The notes under the pieces are model-generated. The model was not told where the DNA came from and did not search any database. It saw only the letters and a program-made list of their open reading frames with translations. The translations under genes and the position numbers were made by a program. A stretch of 64,000 bases of DNA from an uncultured Alphaproteobacteria bacterium (GTDB taxonomy: Bacteria > Pseudomonadota > Alphaproteobacteria > Rhodobacterales > Rhodobacteraceae). The stretch lies in NCBI GenBank assembly GCA_902537415.1, contig CACBBC010000002.1:1-64000 (forward strand), in the 5' to 3' direction. Below, in pieces: positions 21,423 to 34,485 of this stretch; the stretch's first letter is position 1; each line of letters begins with the position of its first letter.

Positions 21423-23438
21423 TTAGTTACCCCACAAAAGAGCCCTGATCAAGCCTCCTATAAGGGAAGAGTTTTTTGGGTTTCCATCCGCTTCACCTTG
21501 AGATTGAAACTGAAATTTTGTTAATGTCTCATCATAATTTCTTAACGTATCAAACTGATCAGGTGAGATCATTGCTATTTCCTTTTTTGAATCAAGCTGG
21601 AGGCTTATTTTTGTCATTATCTTGGAAAATATCTTTGCTGGCAAACCACCCCCATTTACGTTTTTCAATGGTTGGTTGTCATCATTGCCCATCCATACAC
21701 CAATGACATAATTATTAGAAAAACCAACAAACCATGCGTCTCTGAAAGATTGACTCGTACCTGTTTTGCCAGCTATTTGCCATTCTGAAACAGATGCATT
21801 TTTACCTGTTCCATTTTCTACACTCGAAAACATAAGATATTTAAGTGTCTGCGCGGCCAGCTTAGAAAATACTCGAAACCCTGGCTCAGAACCTTCCCTG
21901 ATAATTACCTCGCTGGTTTCCTTAATACTTAAGTCTCTCCATCCCTTAGGGTAAACTCTTATACCATTATTTAGAATTCCTGTATATGCAGAGGTAAGCT
22001 CTATTAAATTTACCTCAGACGATCCCAAAGCTATTGAAGGTTCACTGGGTATAGCTGTCTCTATTCCTAACTCTTTAGCTAAAGTTTTTACTCTATTTAT
22101 ACCAATTTTATCTCCTACCTTTACTGCTACTGTATTAAGAGATTTTGAAAACGCTTCTTCTATAGTAACTGGACCAAGATACCTATTATCATAATTTTTA
22201 GGAGAATATTTTTTATGATTGTTTTTACCAAAAACGATCGTTATGGGCTCATCCATAAGCACTGTGTTAGGCGAGATACCAAGGTCTAGAGCAGCTCCAT
22301 AAACGAAGGGTTTAAAAGCTGATCCTGGTTGTCGTTTAGCCTGATAAGCTCTATTAAATTGTCCTGGTATTTTCTCTGAAGGTCTTCCGCCACTCATTGC
22401 TCTCACACGTCCGTCTGCAGACATAACAACGACCGCAATTTGTGCTGTCGAATCTGACATAATTTGTGTTTCCAAAAAGGAAGATATTGTCGCATCAACT
22501 TCTTTCTGAATTTTGGGGTCAAAGTATGTTCTAATAATGATGTCTTCTTTACTTTGTTTTGTTATTTCTTGGGGTGCATCTTGCATTATCCAATCAGCGT
22601 AATAGGAACCGATCTCATTGATGTTGTTCTTTTCTATTGTAGGAAGCGCTTTTGCAGCCTTATTAAAATCTTTACTTGAAATCAATTTCTGATCTCTCAT
22701 AATTTTTAATACGGTAAGCGCTCTAGCTTGTGAGAGTTTTTTGTTATTTATCGGTGAATACCTTGAGGGAGCTTTTAACAGACCAGCTAAAAGTGCAGCT
22801 TCACCTATTGAAAGTTCAGATGAATTTTTATTGAAATATCTCTCTGACGCAGCCTCAAAACCATATGCCCCAGAACCTAAATATACTCTATTTATGTAAA
22901 TAGAAAGAATATCTTCTTTAGAGTATGCATACTCTAAAGCTAAAGCGAAAGGTATCTCAAGCAATTTTCTAGAAATAGTTGATCTTCTGCAATGTTTTTG
23001 AGTGTTGGAGTCACCTTGTAAAAGGCAAAGTATCTTTGCTACTTGTTGAGTAATGGTTGAACCCCCATGACCGGAAAAGGGTCCTCTTCCCTCTCTCAAA
23101 TTTATTCTTATTGCGCCCAGAATTCCCCTTATTGAGATTCCATAGTGATAGTAGAAAGATCTATCTTCCACGGATATTATTGCGTCATGAAGAACAGGAT
23201 TCAAACCTTTCGATTTTAAAATGCCACCAAATTGGTTGCCACGCCAAGCAAAGACATCATTATTTTTATCAAGAAGTGTTACCGACCCTCTTTTTCTATC
23301 ATCTAAAAGTGTAGCAATTGGTGGTAACTTATTTACATAATTAACTGTCGCTATAAACAGCATTATGGAAACTATCATAGCTACATTCAGGGACACCCAA
23401 AGAAAGTATTTTAATATTTTTCTTAAAATTGTACTCAT
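21423..23438 (-). CDS. Penicillin-binding protein 1A family
   Basis: Transglycosylase HGGSTITQQVAK, SVEDRSFYYHYG; transpeptidase PGSAFKPFVYGAA, SLNT, GKTGTS. Confidence 0.95.
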   Translation of the reverse strand: MSTILRKILKYFLWVSLNVAMIVSIMLFIATVNYVNKLPPIATLLDDRKRGSVTLLDKNNDVFAWRGNQFGGILKSKGLNPVLHDAIISVEDRSFYYHYGISIRGILGAIRINLREGRGPFSGHGGSTITQQVAKILCLLQGDSNTQKHCRRSTISRKLLEIPFALALEYAYSKEDILSIYINRVYLGSGAYGFEAASERYFNKNSSELSIGEAALLAGLLKAPSRYSPINNKKLSQARALTVLKIMRDQKLISSKDFNKAAKALPTIEKNNINEIGSYYADWIMQDAPQEITKQSKEDIIIRTYFDPKIQKEVDATISSFLETQIMSDSTAQIAVVVMSADGRVRAMSGGRPSEKIPGQFNRAYQAKRQPGSAFKPFVYGAALDLGISPNTVLMDEPITIVFGKNNHKKYSPKNYDNRYLGPVTIEEAFSKSLNTVAVKVGDKIGINRVKTLAKELGIETAIPSEPSIALGSSEVNLIELTSAYTGILNNGIRVYPKGWRDLSIKETSEVIIREGSEPGFRVFSKLAAQTLKYLMFSSVENGTGKNASVSEWQIAGKTGTSQSFRDAWFVGFSNNYVIGVWMGNDDNQPLKNVNGGGLPAKIFSKIMTKISLQLDSKKEIAMISPDQFDTLRNYDETLTKFQFQSQGEADGNPKNSSLIGGLIRALLWGN

Positions 23439-23514
23439 AAATAGATTACCTTTTTGTCTAACAACAATTACCCCGTGAAAAAATCTTTGTAAACCGAAGA
23501 CTGCTTATTAAAAA

Positions 23515-23530
23515 GGGTACTTTTTTTGCC
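23515..23530 (+). promoter_or_regulatory. Candidate sigma-54 type -24/-12 element upstream of glnK
   Basis: GGGTACTTTTTTTGCC contains GG-N10-GC; ~155 bp before the glnK start. Confidence 0.35.
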
Positions 23531-23684
23531 TAAAATTTAACCAATCTACTTTTTTTGCTCAATTATTAATCAAATTTACGTGTTTCTTTCAAAATTAGGC
23601 TTCATTACGAAAAATTGCCATTTCTATTTTTAAATCATCACCTACAAGTTGCATCTATAAATTGTAATTGCGAAAGGAGACTTA

Positions 23685-24023
23685 ATGAAACTTATAATAG
23701 CAGTTATTAAACCTTTCAAACTGGAAGAGGTTCGTGATGCATTGAAGGATATAGGCATCCAGGGCCTCATGGTTTCAGAAGTAAAAGGTTACGGAAGGCA
23801 AGATGGCCACTCCGAAGTTTACAGAGGGGCGGAATATACCGTTAGCTTTGTTCCAAAATTAAAATTAGAAATAGTGGTTACTGACAAGGATGCATCCAAA
23901 ACTGTCGAGACCATTAGTGAGGTCGCTAAAACAGGAAAGATAGGCGATGGTAAAATTTTTGTTTCCCCTATTGAGTCTGCCCTGCGGATAAGGACTGACG
24001 AAAAAAATGATGATGCAATTTAA
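23685..24023 (+). CDS. glnK: Nitrogen regulatory protein P-II
   Basis: 112 aa; KGYGRQDGHSEVYRGAEYTVSFVPK; followed by amtB. Confidence 0.97.
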   Translation: MKLIIAVIKPFKLEEVRDALKDIGIQGLMVSEVKGYGRQDGHSEVYRGAEYTVSFVPKLKLEIVVTDKDASKTVETISEVAKTGKIGDGKIFVSPIESALRIRTDEKNDDAI

Positions 24024-24051
24024 CCCTATGTTTAAAAAGAAAGAGCAAAGA

Positions 24052-25368
24052 ATGTCTAAATTATTATTATTGAGCACTGCTGTGCTAGGTTTATCTTCGA
24101 CAACATTGTTCGCAGATGGACATGCCCAAGACTATAGTGAGTCTGGGTACTTTATATTTAATACGTTGCTATTCCTAATCGGCGGTTTTTTGGTGATGTG
24201 GATGGCCGCTGGTTTTGCAATGCTGGAAACGGGATTGGTAAGATCGAAAAATGCATCTACACAACTTTTGAAGAATGTTGCGTTATTCTCTCTCGCGTCA
24301 ATCGCATACTTCATTGTAGGATTTAATTTAATGTATCCTGGAGATGGTTGGATTATCAACGGATGGATGGGAGGTTTCTCACTAACGGGTCTAGAACCCG
24401 CTGGGGTTGGTGCTGACGGCGTCGACCTAACATATGCTTCGGTTGGATCTGATTTTTTCTTTCAATTAATGTTTTGTGCTGCTACTGCCTCAATAGTTTC
24501 TGGAACAGTTGCAGAGCGTGTAAAGCTTTGGCCTTTTTTGATCTTCACCATTGTGTTAACAGGAATCTTTTACCCAATAAGCGCTTCATGGCAGTGGGGT
24601 GGCGGTTGGCTCTCAGAAGCCGGTTTTTCAGATTTTGCTGGATCAACGGTGGTGCACGCAACTGGTGCTGCAGCTGCTTTGGCCGGTGCAATGGTAATTG
24701 GTGCCAGACATGGAAGGTATAAAGAAGACGGATCTGTCATACCAATGCCTGGTTCAAACTTGCCACTCGCAACACTAGGGATGTTTATTCTCTGGTTAGG
24801 ATGGTTTGGTTTCAATGGCGGCTCACAACTAGCTATGGGAACAATTGGTGATGTCGCTGATGTATCCAGGATATTTGCGAACACTAATACTGCAGCTGCC
24901 GGAGGAGCAGTCGCAGCTCTCATTTTAACACAAATTATGTATGGTAAAGCCGACTTGACCATGGTATTAAACGGCGCGCTAGCAGGTCTTGTATCGATAA
25001 CCGCTGAGCCTCTAATGCCTTCGTTAGGGCTTGCTACAATTATAGGTGCTATCGGTGGAGTAATAATTGTATTCTCAGTACCGCTACTCGATAGACTAAA
25101 GATAGACGATGTAGTAGGGGCCATATCAGTACACGGTATAGCCGGAATTTGGGGAACTCTTGCCGTGGTCCTTTCTAATTCGGATGCTTCGTTTGGCACC
25201 CAATTACTTGGTACGGTATCCATCTGCCTATTCACTTTCATCGTTTCATATATTGCATGGATGATTTTGGACATGCTGATGGGCGCAAAAGTAAGTGAAG
25301 AGAGTGAAGTAGAGGGACTTGATAAGACTGAGCTAGGAATCGAAGCTTATCCAGATTTTTCTAAATAA
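24052..25368 (+). CDS. amtB: Ammonium transporter (track start 24007 overlaps glnK; MSKLLLLSTA at 24052 likelier)
   Basis: FNTLLFLIGGFLVMWMAAGFAMLETGLVRSKN; HATGAAAALAGA. Confidence 0.96.
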   Translation: MSKLLLLSTAVLGLSSTTLFADGHAQDYSESGYFIFNTLLFLIGGFLVMWMAAGFAMLETGLVRSKNASTQLLKNVALFSLASIAYFIVGFNLMYPGDGWIINGWMGGFSLTGLEPAGVGADGVDLTYASVGSDFFFQLMFCAATASIVSGTVAERVKLWPFLIFTIVLTGIFYPISASWQWGGGWLSEAGFSDFAGSTVVHATGAAAALAGAMVIGARHGRYKEDGSVIPMPGSNLPLATLGMFILWLGWFGFNGGSQLAMGTIGDVADVSRIFANTNTAAAGGAVAALILTQIMYGKADLTMVLNGALAGLVSITAEPLMPSLGLATIIGAIGGVIIVFSVPLLDRLKIDDVVGAISVHGIAGIWGTLAVVLSNSDASFGTQLLGTVSICLFTFIVSYIAWMILDMLMGAKVSEESEVEGLDKTELGIEAYPDFSK

Positions 25369-25392
25369 TCTTTAGAAATAGTTTCTCCTCCT

Positions 25393-25428
25393 AAACCCAC
25401 TCGTTTTTAACGAGTGGGTTTTTTTTTA
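25393..25428 (+). terminator. Rho-independent terminator of glnK-amtB
   Basis: aaacccactcg tttttaa cgagtgggttt + T-tract. Confidence 0.95.
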
Positions 25429-25496
25429 TATTATTTGATTTTTGGTCAAAAAGATGATTTGATTCTTAGATGTAAATATAACTTTAAGGGTACATT

Positions 25497-25787
25497 ATGA
25501 CACAAAAACCGATGACAAAGGCACAGCTTGTATCGGCGTTAGCAGACGCGACAGGTTCCGATAAGGCATCTTCCAACAGAATGTTAGATGCATTATCAGG
25601 TATTATTACCAAAGAGGTAGCCGCAGGTGGTGCAGTAACAGTTCCAAGTGTTGGAAAGTTTTTTTGTAGAGCCAGACCTGAGAGAATGGTTAGGAATCCT
25701 GCTACAGGCGAGCAAATGAAAAAACCGGCTGATAAGGTAGTTAAAGTCACTATTGCAAAAGCTCTGAAAGACGTAATCAACTCTTAA
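25497..25787 (+). CDS. HU-family DNA-binding protein
   Basis: GKFFCRARPERMVRNPATGEQMKKPADKVVKVTIAKALKD. Confidence 0.95.
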   Translation: MTQKPMTKAQLVSALADATGSDKASSNRMLDALSGIITKEVAAGGAVTVPSVGKFFCRARPERMVRNPATGEQMKKPADKVVKVTIAKALKDVINS

Positions 25788-25813
25788 TAAAAATCTGTCC
25801 AAAATTGATTTAG

Positions 25814-29160
<3,347 letters not shown>

Positions 29161-29208
29161 TTAAAAATATCACGTAATAATTATTATATTTTATTAAAAT
29201 AAGGGAGT

Positions 29209-30246
29209 TTGGGTTTGATGAAAAGACAAGTTGTAGACCTCATCGGTAATACACCTCTTATAAAACTAAAAAAGGCATCAGAAGAAACTGGTTGTAATAT
29301 TTTTGGTAAAGCAGAATTTTTAAACCCAGGACAATCTGTCAAAGATAGAGCCGCCTTGGAAATAATAAAACAAGCAATTGCTTCCAAAGACATCGATCCG
29401 GGTGGTTCAATAGTTGAAGGAACAGCGGGGAATACTGGGATCGGTCTTTCTCTTGTGGCTAGTTTCTATGGTTTTAAATCGGTAATAGTCATACCTGAAA
29501 CACAAACAGAGGAAAAAAAAGAAGCTTTGAAAATGCTCGGTGCTAAATTGGTAGAAGTACCTGCAAAGCCATATAGTGACCCTAATAATTATATTAGATA
29601 CTCCGAACGATTAGCCTCTGAATTAAATAGGGTTTCAAAGACAGGAGCTTTTTGGGCAAATCAATTTGACAACGTAAATAATAGACAAGCACATATTGAA
29701 AATACAAGTCAGGAAATTTTTGAGCAGACAAATGGAAAGATTGACGGCTTTATCTGTTCTGTTGGAACCGGTGGAACTTTAGCAGGCGTTAGCATTGGAT
29801 TGAAACAGAAAAACCCCAATATAAAAATTGGATTGGCTGATCCCGACGGATCAGCTCTCTTCAAATATTATACTGATGGAATCTTAAAATCTGAAGGTTC
29901 ATCAATTACTGAAGGTATTGGTCAAGGACGTATTACTAAAAATTTAGAGGGTCTAAAACCTGACTTCAGCTTTAATATTAAAGATGATGAGGCGCTAAAA
30001 ATCATTTACTCTCTTATAATTGAAGAGGGTCTGAGCCTTGGCACGTCATCTGGGATAAATATCTGTGGAGCGATTAAAATGGCCAAAGAACTTGGGCCTG
30101 GTCAAACCATTGTTACGATACTGTGTGATCATAGCCAGAGATATAAATCCAAACTTTTTAATATTGAATTTCTAAAAGAAAGAAATTTACCTATCCCTGT
30201 TTGGTTTGAAAACAAAAATCAAGACTTACCGAACGTCTTAATATAA
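29209..30246 (+). CDS. Cysteine synthase family
   Basis: IGNTPLIKL, NPGQSVKDRAAL, GTAGNTGIG, CSVGTGGTLAG. Confidence 0.93.
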   Translation: MGLMKRQVVDLIGNTPLIKLKKASEETGCNIFGKAEFLNPGQSVKDRAALEIIKQAIASKDIDPGGSIVEGTAGNTGIGLSLVASFYGFKSVIVIPETQTEEKKEALKMLGAKLVEVPAKPYSDPNNYIRYSERLASELNRVSKTGAFWANQFDNVNNRQAHIENTSQEIFEQTNGKIDGFICSVGTGGTLAGVSIGLKQKNPNIKIGLADPDGSALFKYYTDGILKSEGSSITEGIGQGRITKNLEGLKPDFSFNIKDDEALKIIYSLIIEEGLSLGTSSGINICGAIKMAKELGPGQTIVTILCDHSQRYKSKLFNIEFLKERNLPIPVWFENKNQDLPNVLI

Positions 30247-31023
30247 TGAGAAAAAATCTGATCCATACAAAAGATTAATAGAAGCAAAAAGTAGGAAAAA
30301 CATAAGAAACGTTTCGAACAACTTCTCGGATATAAATGATCTTATTTTTTCCCCTATTAAAAACCCGAAAACCGAAGGGAAAATCATTAAAGTAGAGAGT
30401 ACTAAGGTTTTGCTATCCAATAATTCGAAGAAATAGTGGGTAGAAAAAAGTCCGAGTGAACCAACGAATATGTAAAGACCTGTAAGACCAACGAATTGGT
30501 CTTTGTTGGCTTTCCTTATAAGAAGAAGTATAGCAATTGTTGGTGCCCAAACGTGGGTGAACCCTGCGGCTGTGCCTATAATGGCTCCTGATACAACTTG
30601 TATTATTTTATCAAACCCAAGGCCAAAAGATAAAGAAAAGCCCGTCCAGCGATAAATTATAAAAATGAAAATCATTGAGCCGAGTAAAAAGGAAAGTGTT
30701 TTCTGATCTAACGAAAATGAAAAATAACTGAAAATGAAAGTACAAACCAAAAGGGATACCAACAGATATTTATTTGATAAAACCATATGAACCTTTTCAA
30801 TTGACCTATAATACTGTAAAAAGTTTGTAACCAGCGTTGGTATAATTATCATCATCATTGCAAGTCTCGGTGAGGTATAAAGGCTTAGAAGTGTTATTGA
30901 AACGATAGGTAGTCCCATCCCTATGCTACCCTTTACTATTCCAGCAATTAAAAAAACAGCAGCTGTTAGGAAAATAAAATAACTCGAGATATCATCATTA
31001 AAAAAAGTGAGTAAATTAGACAA
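30238..31023 (-). CDS. TauE/SafE family permease
   Basis: IAGIVKGSIGMGLPIVSITLL and multiple TMs. Confidence 0.88.
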   Translation of the reverse strand: MSNLLTFFNDDISSYFIFLTAAVFLIAGIVKGSIGMGLPIVSITLLSLYTSPRLAMMMIIIPTLVTNFLQYYRSIEKVHMVLSNKYLLVSLLVCTFIFSYFSFSLDQKTLSFLLGSMIFIFIIYRWTGFSLSFGLGFDKIIQVVSGAIIGTAAGFTHVWAPTIAILLLIRKANKDQFVGLTGLYIFVGSLGLFSTHYFFELLDSKTLVLSTLMIFPSVFGFLIGEKIRSFISEKLFETFLMFFLLFASINLLYGSDFFSLY

Positions 31024-32347
31024 TTAAAGTTTCTTTACTCTGTTCAGATAATCCAAAAGTTTTTTTGTATTGTTTTATTTTGTTTTCTGGTCCCATTGCC
31101 TTATTAGAATTATCTGACAATTTCACGGTCGGTTGTCCATTTGCAGAAACAGCTTTACATACCAATGAAAAGGGATCCAATGCCCCATTATCAATTAAAC
31201 CTCTAAAATCATTTGTTAATAAAGTTCCCCAGCCAAAACCTATTTGGACCCTTTGGGAAAATTTTTTATAAAGCTCAATAATTTTTTTTGTGTCGAGGCC
31301 GTCTGAGAATATTATCAATTTTTCTTTGGTATCTTCACCTTTATTTTGCCACCAGTCAATTGCGTGCTGAGCTCCTATCTCAGGATCACCTGAGTCGATT
31401 CTTACTCCGGTCCACGAAGCAAGCCAGTCAGGAGCATTATTTAAAAAATTTTGGGTGCCATACGTATCAGGTAGTATAACCCTTAAATTCCCATCATGCT
31501 CTTCATGCCAATCCTCTAAAACTTTATAAGGAGCTTGTTTTAGTTCTGTCTCCGTTTTTGCCAAAGCAGAAAAGATCATGGGTAGCTCATGGGCATTGGT
31601 TCCTATAGCTTCAAGCTCACGTCGCATAGCGATGAGGCAATTCGAGGTGCCAATAAACTTTGACCCCAAACCTTCACACATTGCCTGCACACACCAATCT
31701 TGCCAGAGGAAACTATGCCGCCTTCTAGTTCCAAAGTCAGCTATTCTCATGCCATCGAAAGGCTTCAACTGCTCTATTTTTTCCCACAGCTTTGTCATCG
31801 CCCTAGCATAAAGAACCTGTAACTCGAAACGCCCCATATTTTTTAAAACAGCTTTAGATCTCAACTCTGTCAGTACGGATAAAACTGGAACCTCCCAAAA
31901 CATAACCTCGGCCCATGGCCCTTCAAAACAAATTTCAAACTGCCCATCTTTTTTTCTGATCTCATATTCTGGTAACTTTAGTTTTTCTAACCAATCAATA
32001 AATGATGGTCGAAATATAGCGCGCTTTCCATAAAATAAATTTCCTCTTAACCAAGTGGACTCTCCCTTACTTAAGGATAAATCTCTTATATGGTTCAATT
32101 GCTCCCTTAATTCTTCTTCATCTATTACGTTTGCGAGGAGTATTTTACTTGATCTATTTAAAACGGAAAACTTAACGGTTACGTTAGGAGCATTTCTCAA
32201 CACAAATTGAGCCATTAATAATTTGTAAAAGTCTATATCCAGCAAAGACCGCACTATTGGATCAATTTTCCAATTATGGTTATATACTCTGGAAGCAATA
32301 TCTATCATTAAATCATAACACAAAGATTTTAGTCCAATTGCAAGCAC
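31016..32347 (-). CDS. pncB: Nicotinate phosphoribosyltransferase
   Basis: DIDFYKLLMAQFVLRN, FGTRRRHSFLWQDWCVQ, RIDSGDP. Confidence 0.95.
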   Translation of the reverse strand: MLAIGLKSLCYDLMIDIASRVYNHNWKIDPIVRSLLDIDFYKLLMAQFVLRNAPNVTVKFSVLNRSSKILLANVIDEEELREQLNHIRDLSLSKGESTWLRGNLFYGKRAIFRPSFIDWLEKLKLPEYEIRKKDGQFEICFEGPWAEVMFWEVPVLSVLTELRSKAVLKNMGRFELQVLYARAMTKLWEKIEQLKPFDGMRIADFGTRRRHSFLWQDWCVQAMCEGLGSKFIGTSNCLIAMRRELEAIGTNAHELPMIFSALAKTETELKQAPYKVLEDWHEEHDGNLRVILPDTYGTQNFLNNAPDWLASWTGVRIDSGDPEIGAQHAIDWWQNKGEDTKEKLIIFSDGLDTKKIIELYKKFSQRVQIGFGWGTLLTNDFRGLIDNGALDPFSLVCKAVSANGQPTVKLSDNSNKAMGPENKIKQYKKTFGLSEQSKETLIV

Positions 32348-32488
32348 TAATAGAAGGGGATCTAATTACAATAATACGAGTCACATTGGTAAAATTTTTT
32401 ATTTTAAAATTGCCAAAGTATTGAGAAAATAAATTTTTTTATGGTTTATCGTTGTTATGAGTGTCTGAAAAAAAGGGAGATCAGCTCT

Positions 32489-33409
32489 ATGCCGTTTGAA
32501 TTTTTTAGTAATAAGGGAAACTTTTTTAAAGGTAATCTGCATGGGCACAGCAATTACTCCGACGGAAAACTAACGCCAGAAGATGTTTGTAATGCATATA
32601 TTGAAAAAGGGTATGACTTTATCTCTATAACAGACCACTTCCTCAAAATGTTTGACTATCCGATAACATCACCTGAATTAAAGATAAAAAATTTTACAGT
32701 TATACCTGGAGCTGAGTTACATACAAGCAAGATGGAAAATGGAGAACTTTGGCATTTGCTCGCTTTGGGTTTGAATGACAAGTTTAAACCACCTGACCAA
32801 CCTAACTTTTTGATAAACACTAAATCAGAGAATATTGAAAACCTTAGCTCACGTCTTTTCGATGCGGGTGCCTTTGTGTCGCTTACACACCCAGAATGGA
32901 ATGGAATGACGCTCAAAGACACACTTAATATAAACAAAGCGCACGCTATAGAGATTTATAATCATAGCTGTGCCATTGAATGTGACAGAGGGTCAGGGGT
33001 CGCAGTACTGGATCAGCTTCTTAACTATGGGAAAGAACTTAATATCATTGCCACAGACGACTCCCATTTTCATGTCGATGATGCGTTTGGAGGCTGGGTT
33101 ATGGTAAAGTCAGAGATTAATAGCGGAGAGGCGATACTTGAGGCCCTTAAAAACGGTCACTACTATTCATCTCAAGGTCCTGATTTCAAAAATATAAAGG
33201 TCCAAAATGGTCGATTGGAGGTGTTATGCTCACCTGTTGAAAAAATTATTGTTAGTGGATACGGATCAGCAAGCATATATAAGAATAAAACTGCTATGGG
33301 GTCTGCAGCTTTTAATTTAGGACTACTTCCCCAAGAAAAATGGCTAAGAGTTACCATCATTGATAATAAGGGAAAGAAGGCTTGGACAAACCCAATCTAT
33401 GATTATTGA
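32489..33409 (+). CDS. PHP-domain phosphoesterase
   Basis: GNLHGHSNYSDGKLTPEDV, SITDHF, ATDDSHFH. Confidence 0.88.
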   Translation: MPFEFFSNKGNFFKGNLHGHSNYSDGKLTPEDVCNAYIEKGYDFISITDHFLKMFDYPITSPELKIKNFTVIPGAELHTSKMENGELWHLLALGLNDKFKPPDQPNFLINTKSENIENLSSRLFDAGAFVSLTHPEWNGMTLKDTLNINKAHAIEIYNHSCAIECDRGSGVAVLDQLLNYGKELNIIATDDSHFHVDDAFGGWVMVKSEINSGEAILEALKNGHYYSSQGPDFKNIKVQNGRLEVLCSPVEKIIVSGYGSASIYKNKTAMGSAAFNLGLLPQEKWLRVTIIDNKGKKAWTNPIYDY

Positions 33410-33416
33410 GCCTTTT

Positions 33417-34352
33417 TTATATTGTTTGATTTATAAATCTTATAATCTCATCAAAAACTATTCTGGCTTTTTTGGATAAATGACGTGCTCTAAGAAAACC
33501 ATGGGGCAAACCTAACCCTTCTAGATAAGTTATATCGCACCCGTATTGCTTTAGACTTTCTACATAAGACTGACAATCATCCGCTAAAGGGTCTATTTCA
33601 GCACTGACCAGTAATGTCTTCGGCATATTATCATTATCAAAATTTCTAATGAGATCATGAAGCCCCATTTTTAATGGAAGGCCAGCACATTTATGATAAA
33701 AATCTATATCATCTTGTGTTAAAAGCGGCGCATCATAGAACCTTCTCTTATTAGCTCCACTGATCTCACTAGCCAAATCAGGATAGATGAGCACTTGGGC
33801 TTCTGGGCGAATTGAAACATTTCTAACCTTGTTTGCCACAAAACCTGCTAAAGTACCTCCTGCACTATCTCCTACCAAAATTAGTCGTCTTTCAGGATTT
33901 TTAATAAAATAGTAAAAACGAATGGCGTCCAGAAAAAACTCTGGGTATTTAACCTCTGGAGCGAGTGAATAGTCTAATGAGAAAACGTTACAACCTGTGC
34001 TTTCACAAATTTCAGCACATATATCGTCATGACTTTCAAGTCCTCCGACAACAAACCCTCCCCCATGGAAATATATGAGATCAGACTTACTGTCGGCACC
34101 TTTAGAGTACTGTCGATATATCAAAGACCTTTCTTTGAAGGCTACTTTTTTATCCTCAACTTGTACGTTTGGAGGTCTAACTTGTCTGAAATGTTTCACC
34201 ATTTCATTGTAGTTTTGCCGTAGCTTTTCTACTGTGTCCCGTGGATGTTCTTGTGCGAAAGTTTCATAAATACGTATAAATTCTTTTATTTCTTCGTCGA
34301 ACAACTTTTCATATTTTGGGTTCATTTTCAATCTTACTTTACGTGGGGTCAA
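33417..34352 (-). CDS. Alpha/beta hydrolase fold-3
   Basis: YFHGGGFVVGG, VGDSAGGTLAG, GLPHGF. Confidence 0.92.
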   Translation of the reverse strand: MTPRKVRLKMNPKYEKLFDEEIKEFIRIYETFAQEHPRDTVEKLRQNYNEMVKHFRQVRPPNVQVEDKKVAFKERSLIYRQYSKGADSKSDLIYFHGGGFVVGGLESHDDICAEICESTGCNVFSLDYSLAPEVKYPEFFLDAIRFYYFIKNPERRLILVGDSAGGTLAGFVANKVRNVSIRPEAQVLIYPDLASEISGANKRRFYDAPLLTQDDIDFYHKCAGLPLKMGLHDLIRNFDNDNMPKTLLVSAEIDPLADDCQSYVESLKQYGCDITYLEGLGLPHGFLRARHLSKKARIVFDEIIRFINQTI

Positions 34353-34485
34353 TCGTTGAAATATTAATGTTTTCTCTTGTCATAGTGTAAATTGTTACTT
34401 AACATTTAACCTAATCTTTACAATAAATTAAAAAAATCTTTCCATAACGGATAGATTTACTCAAAAATTTAGGGGAGAAATTAAA

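Noticed and set aside
24570-25274. 234-aa minus-strand ORF
   Set aside because: Antisense to amtB; codon-bias shadow ORF.
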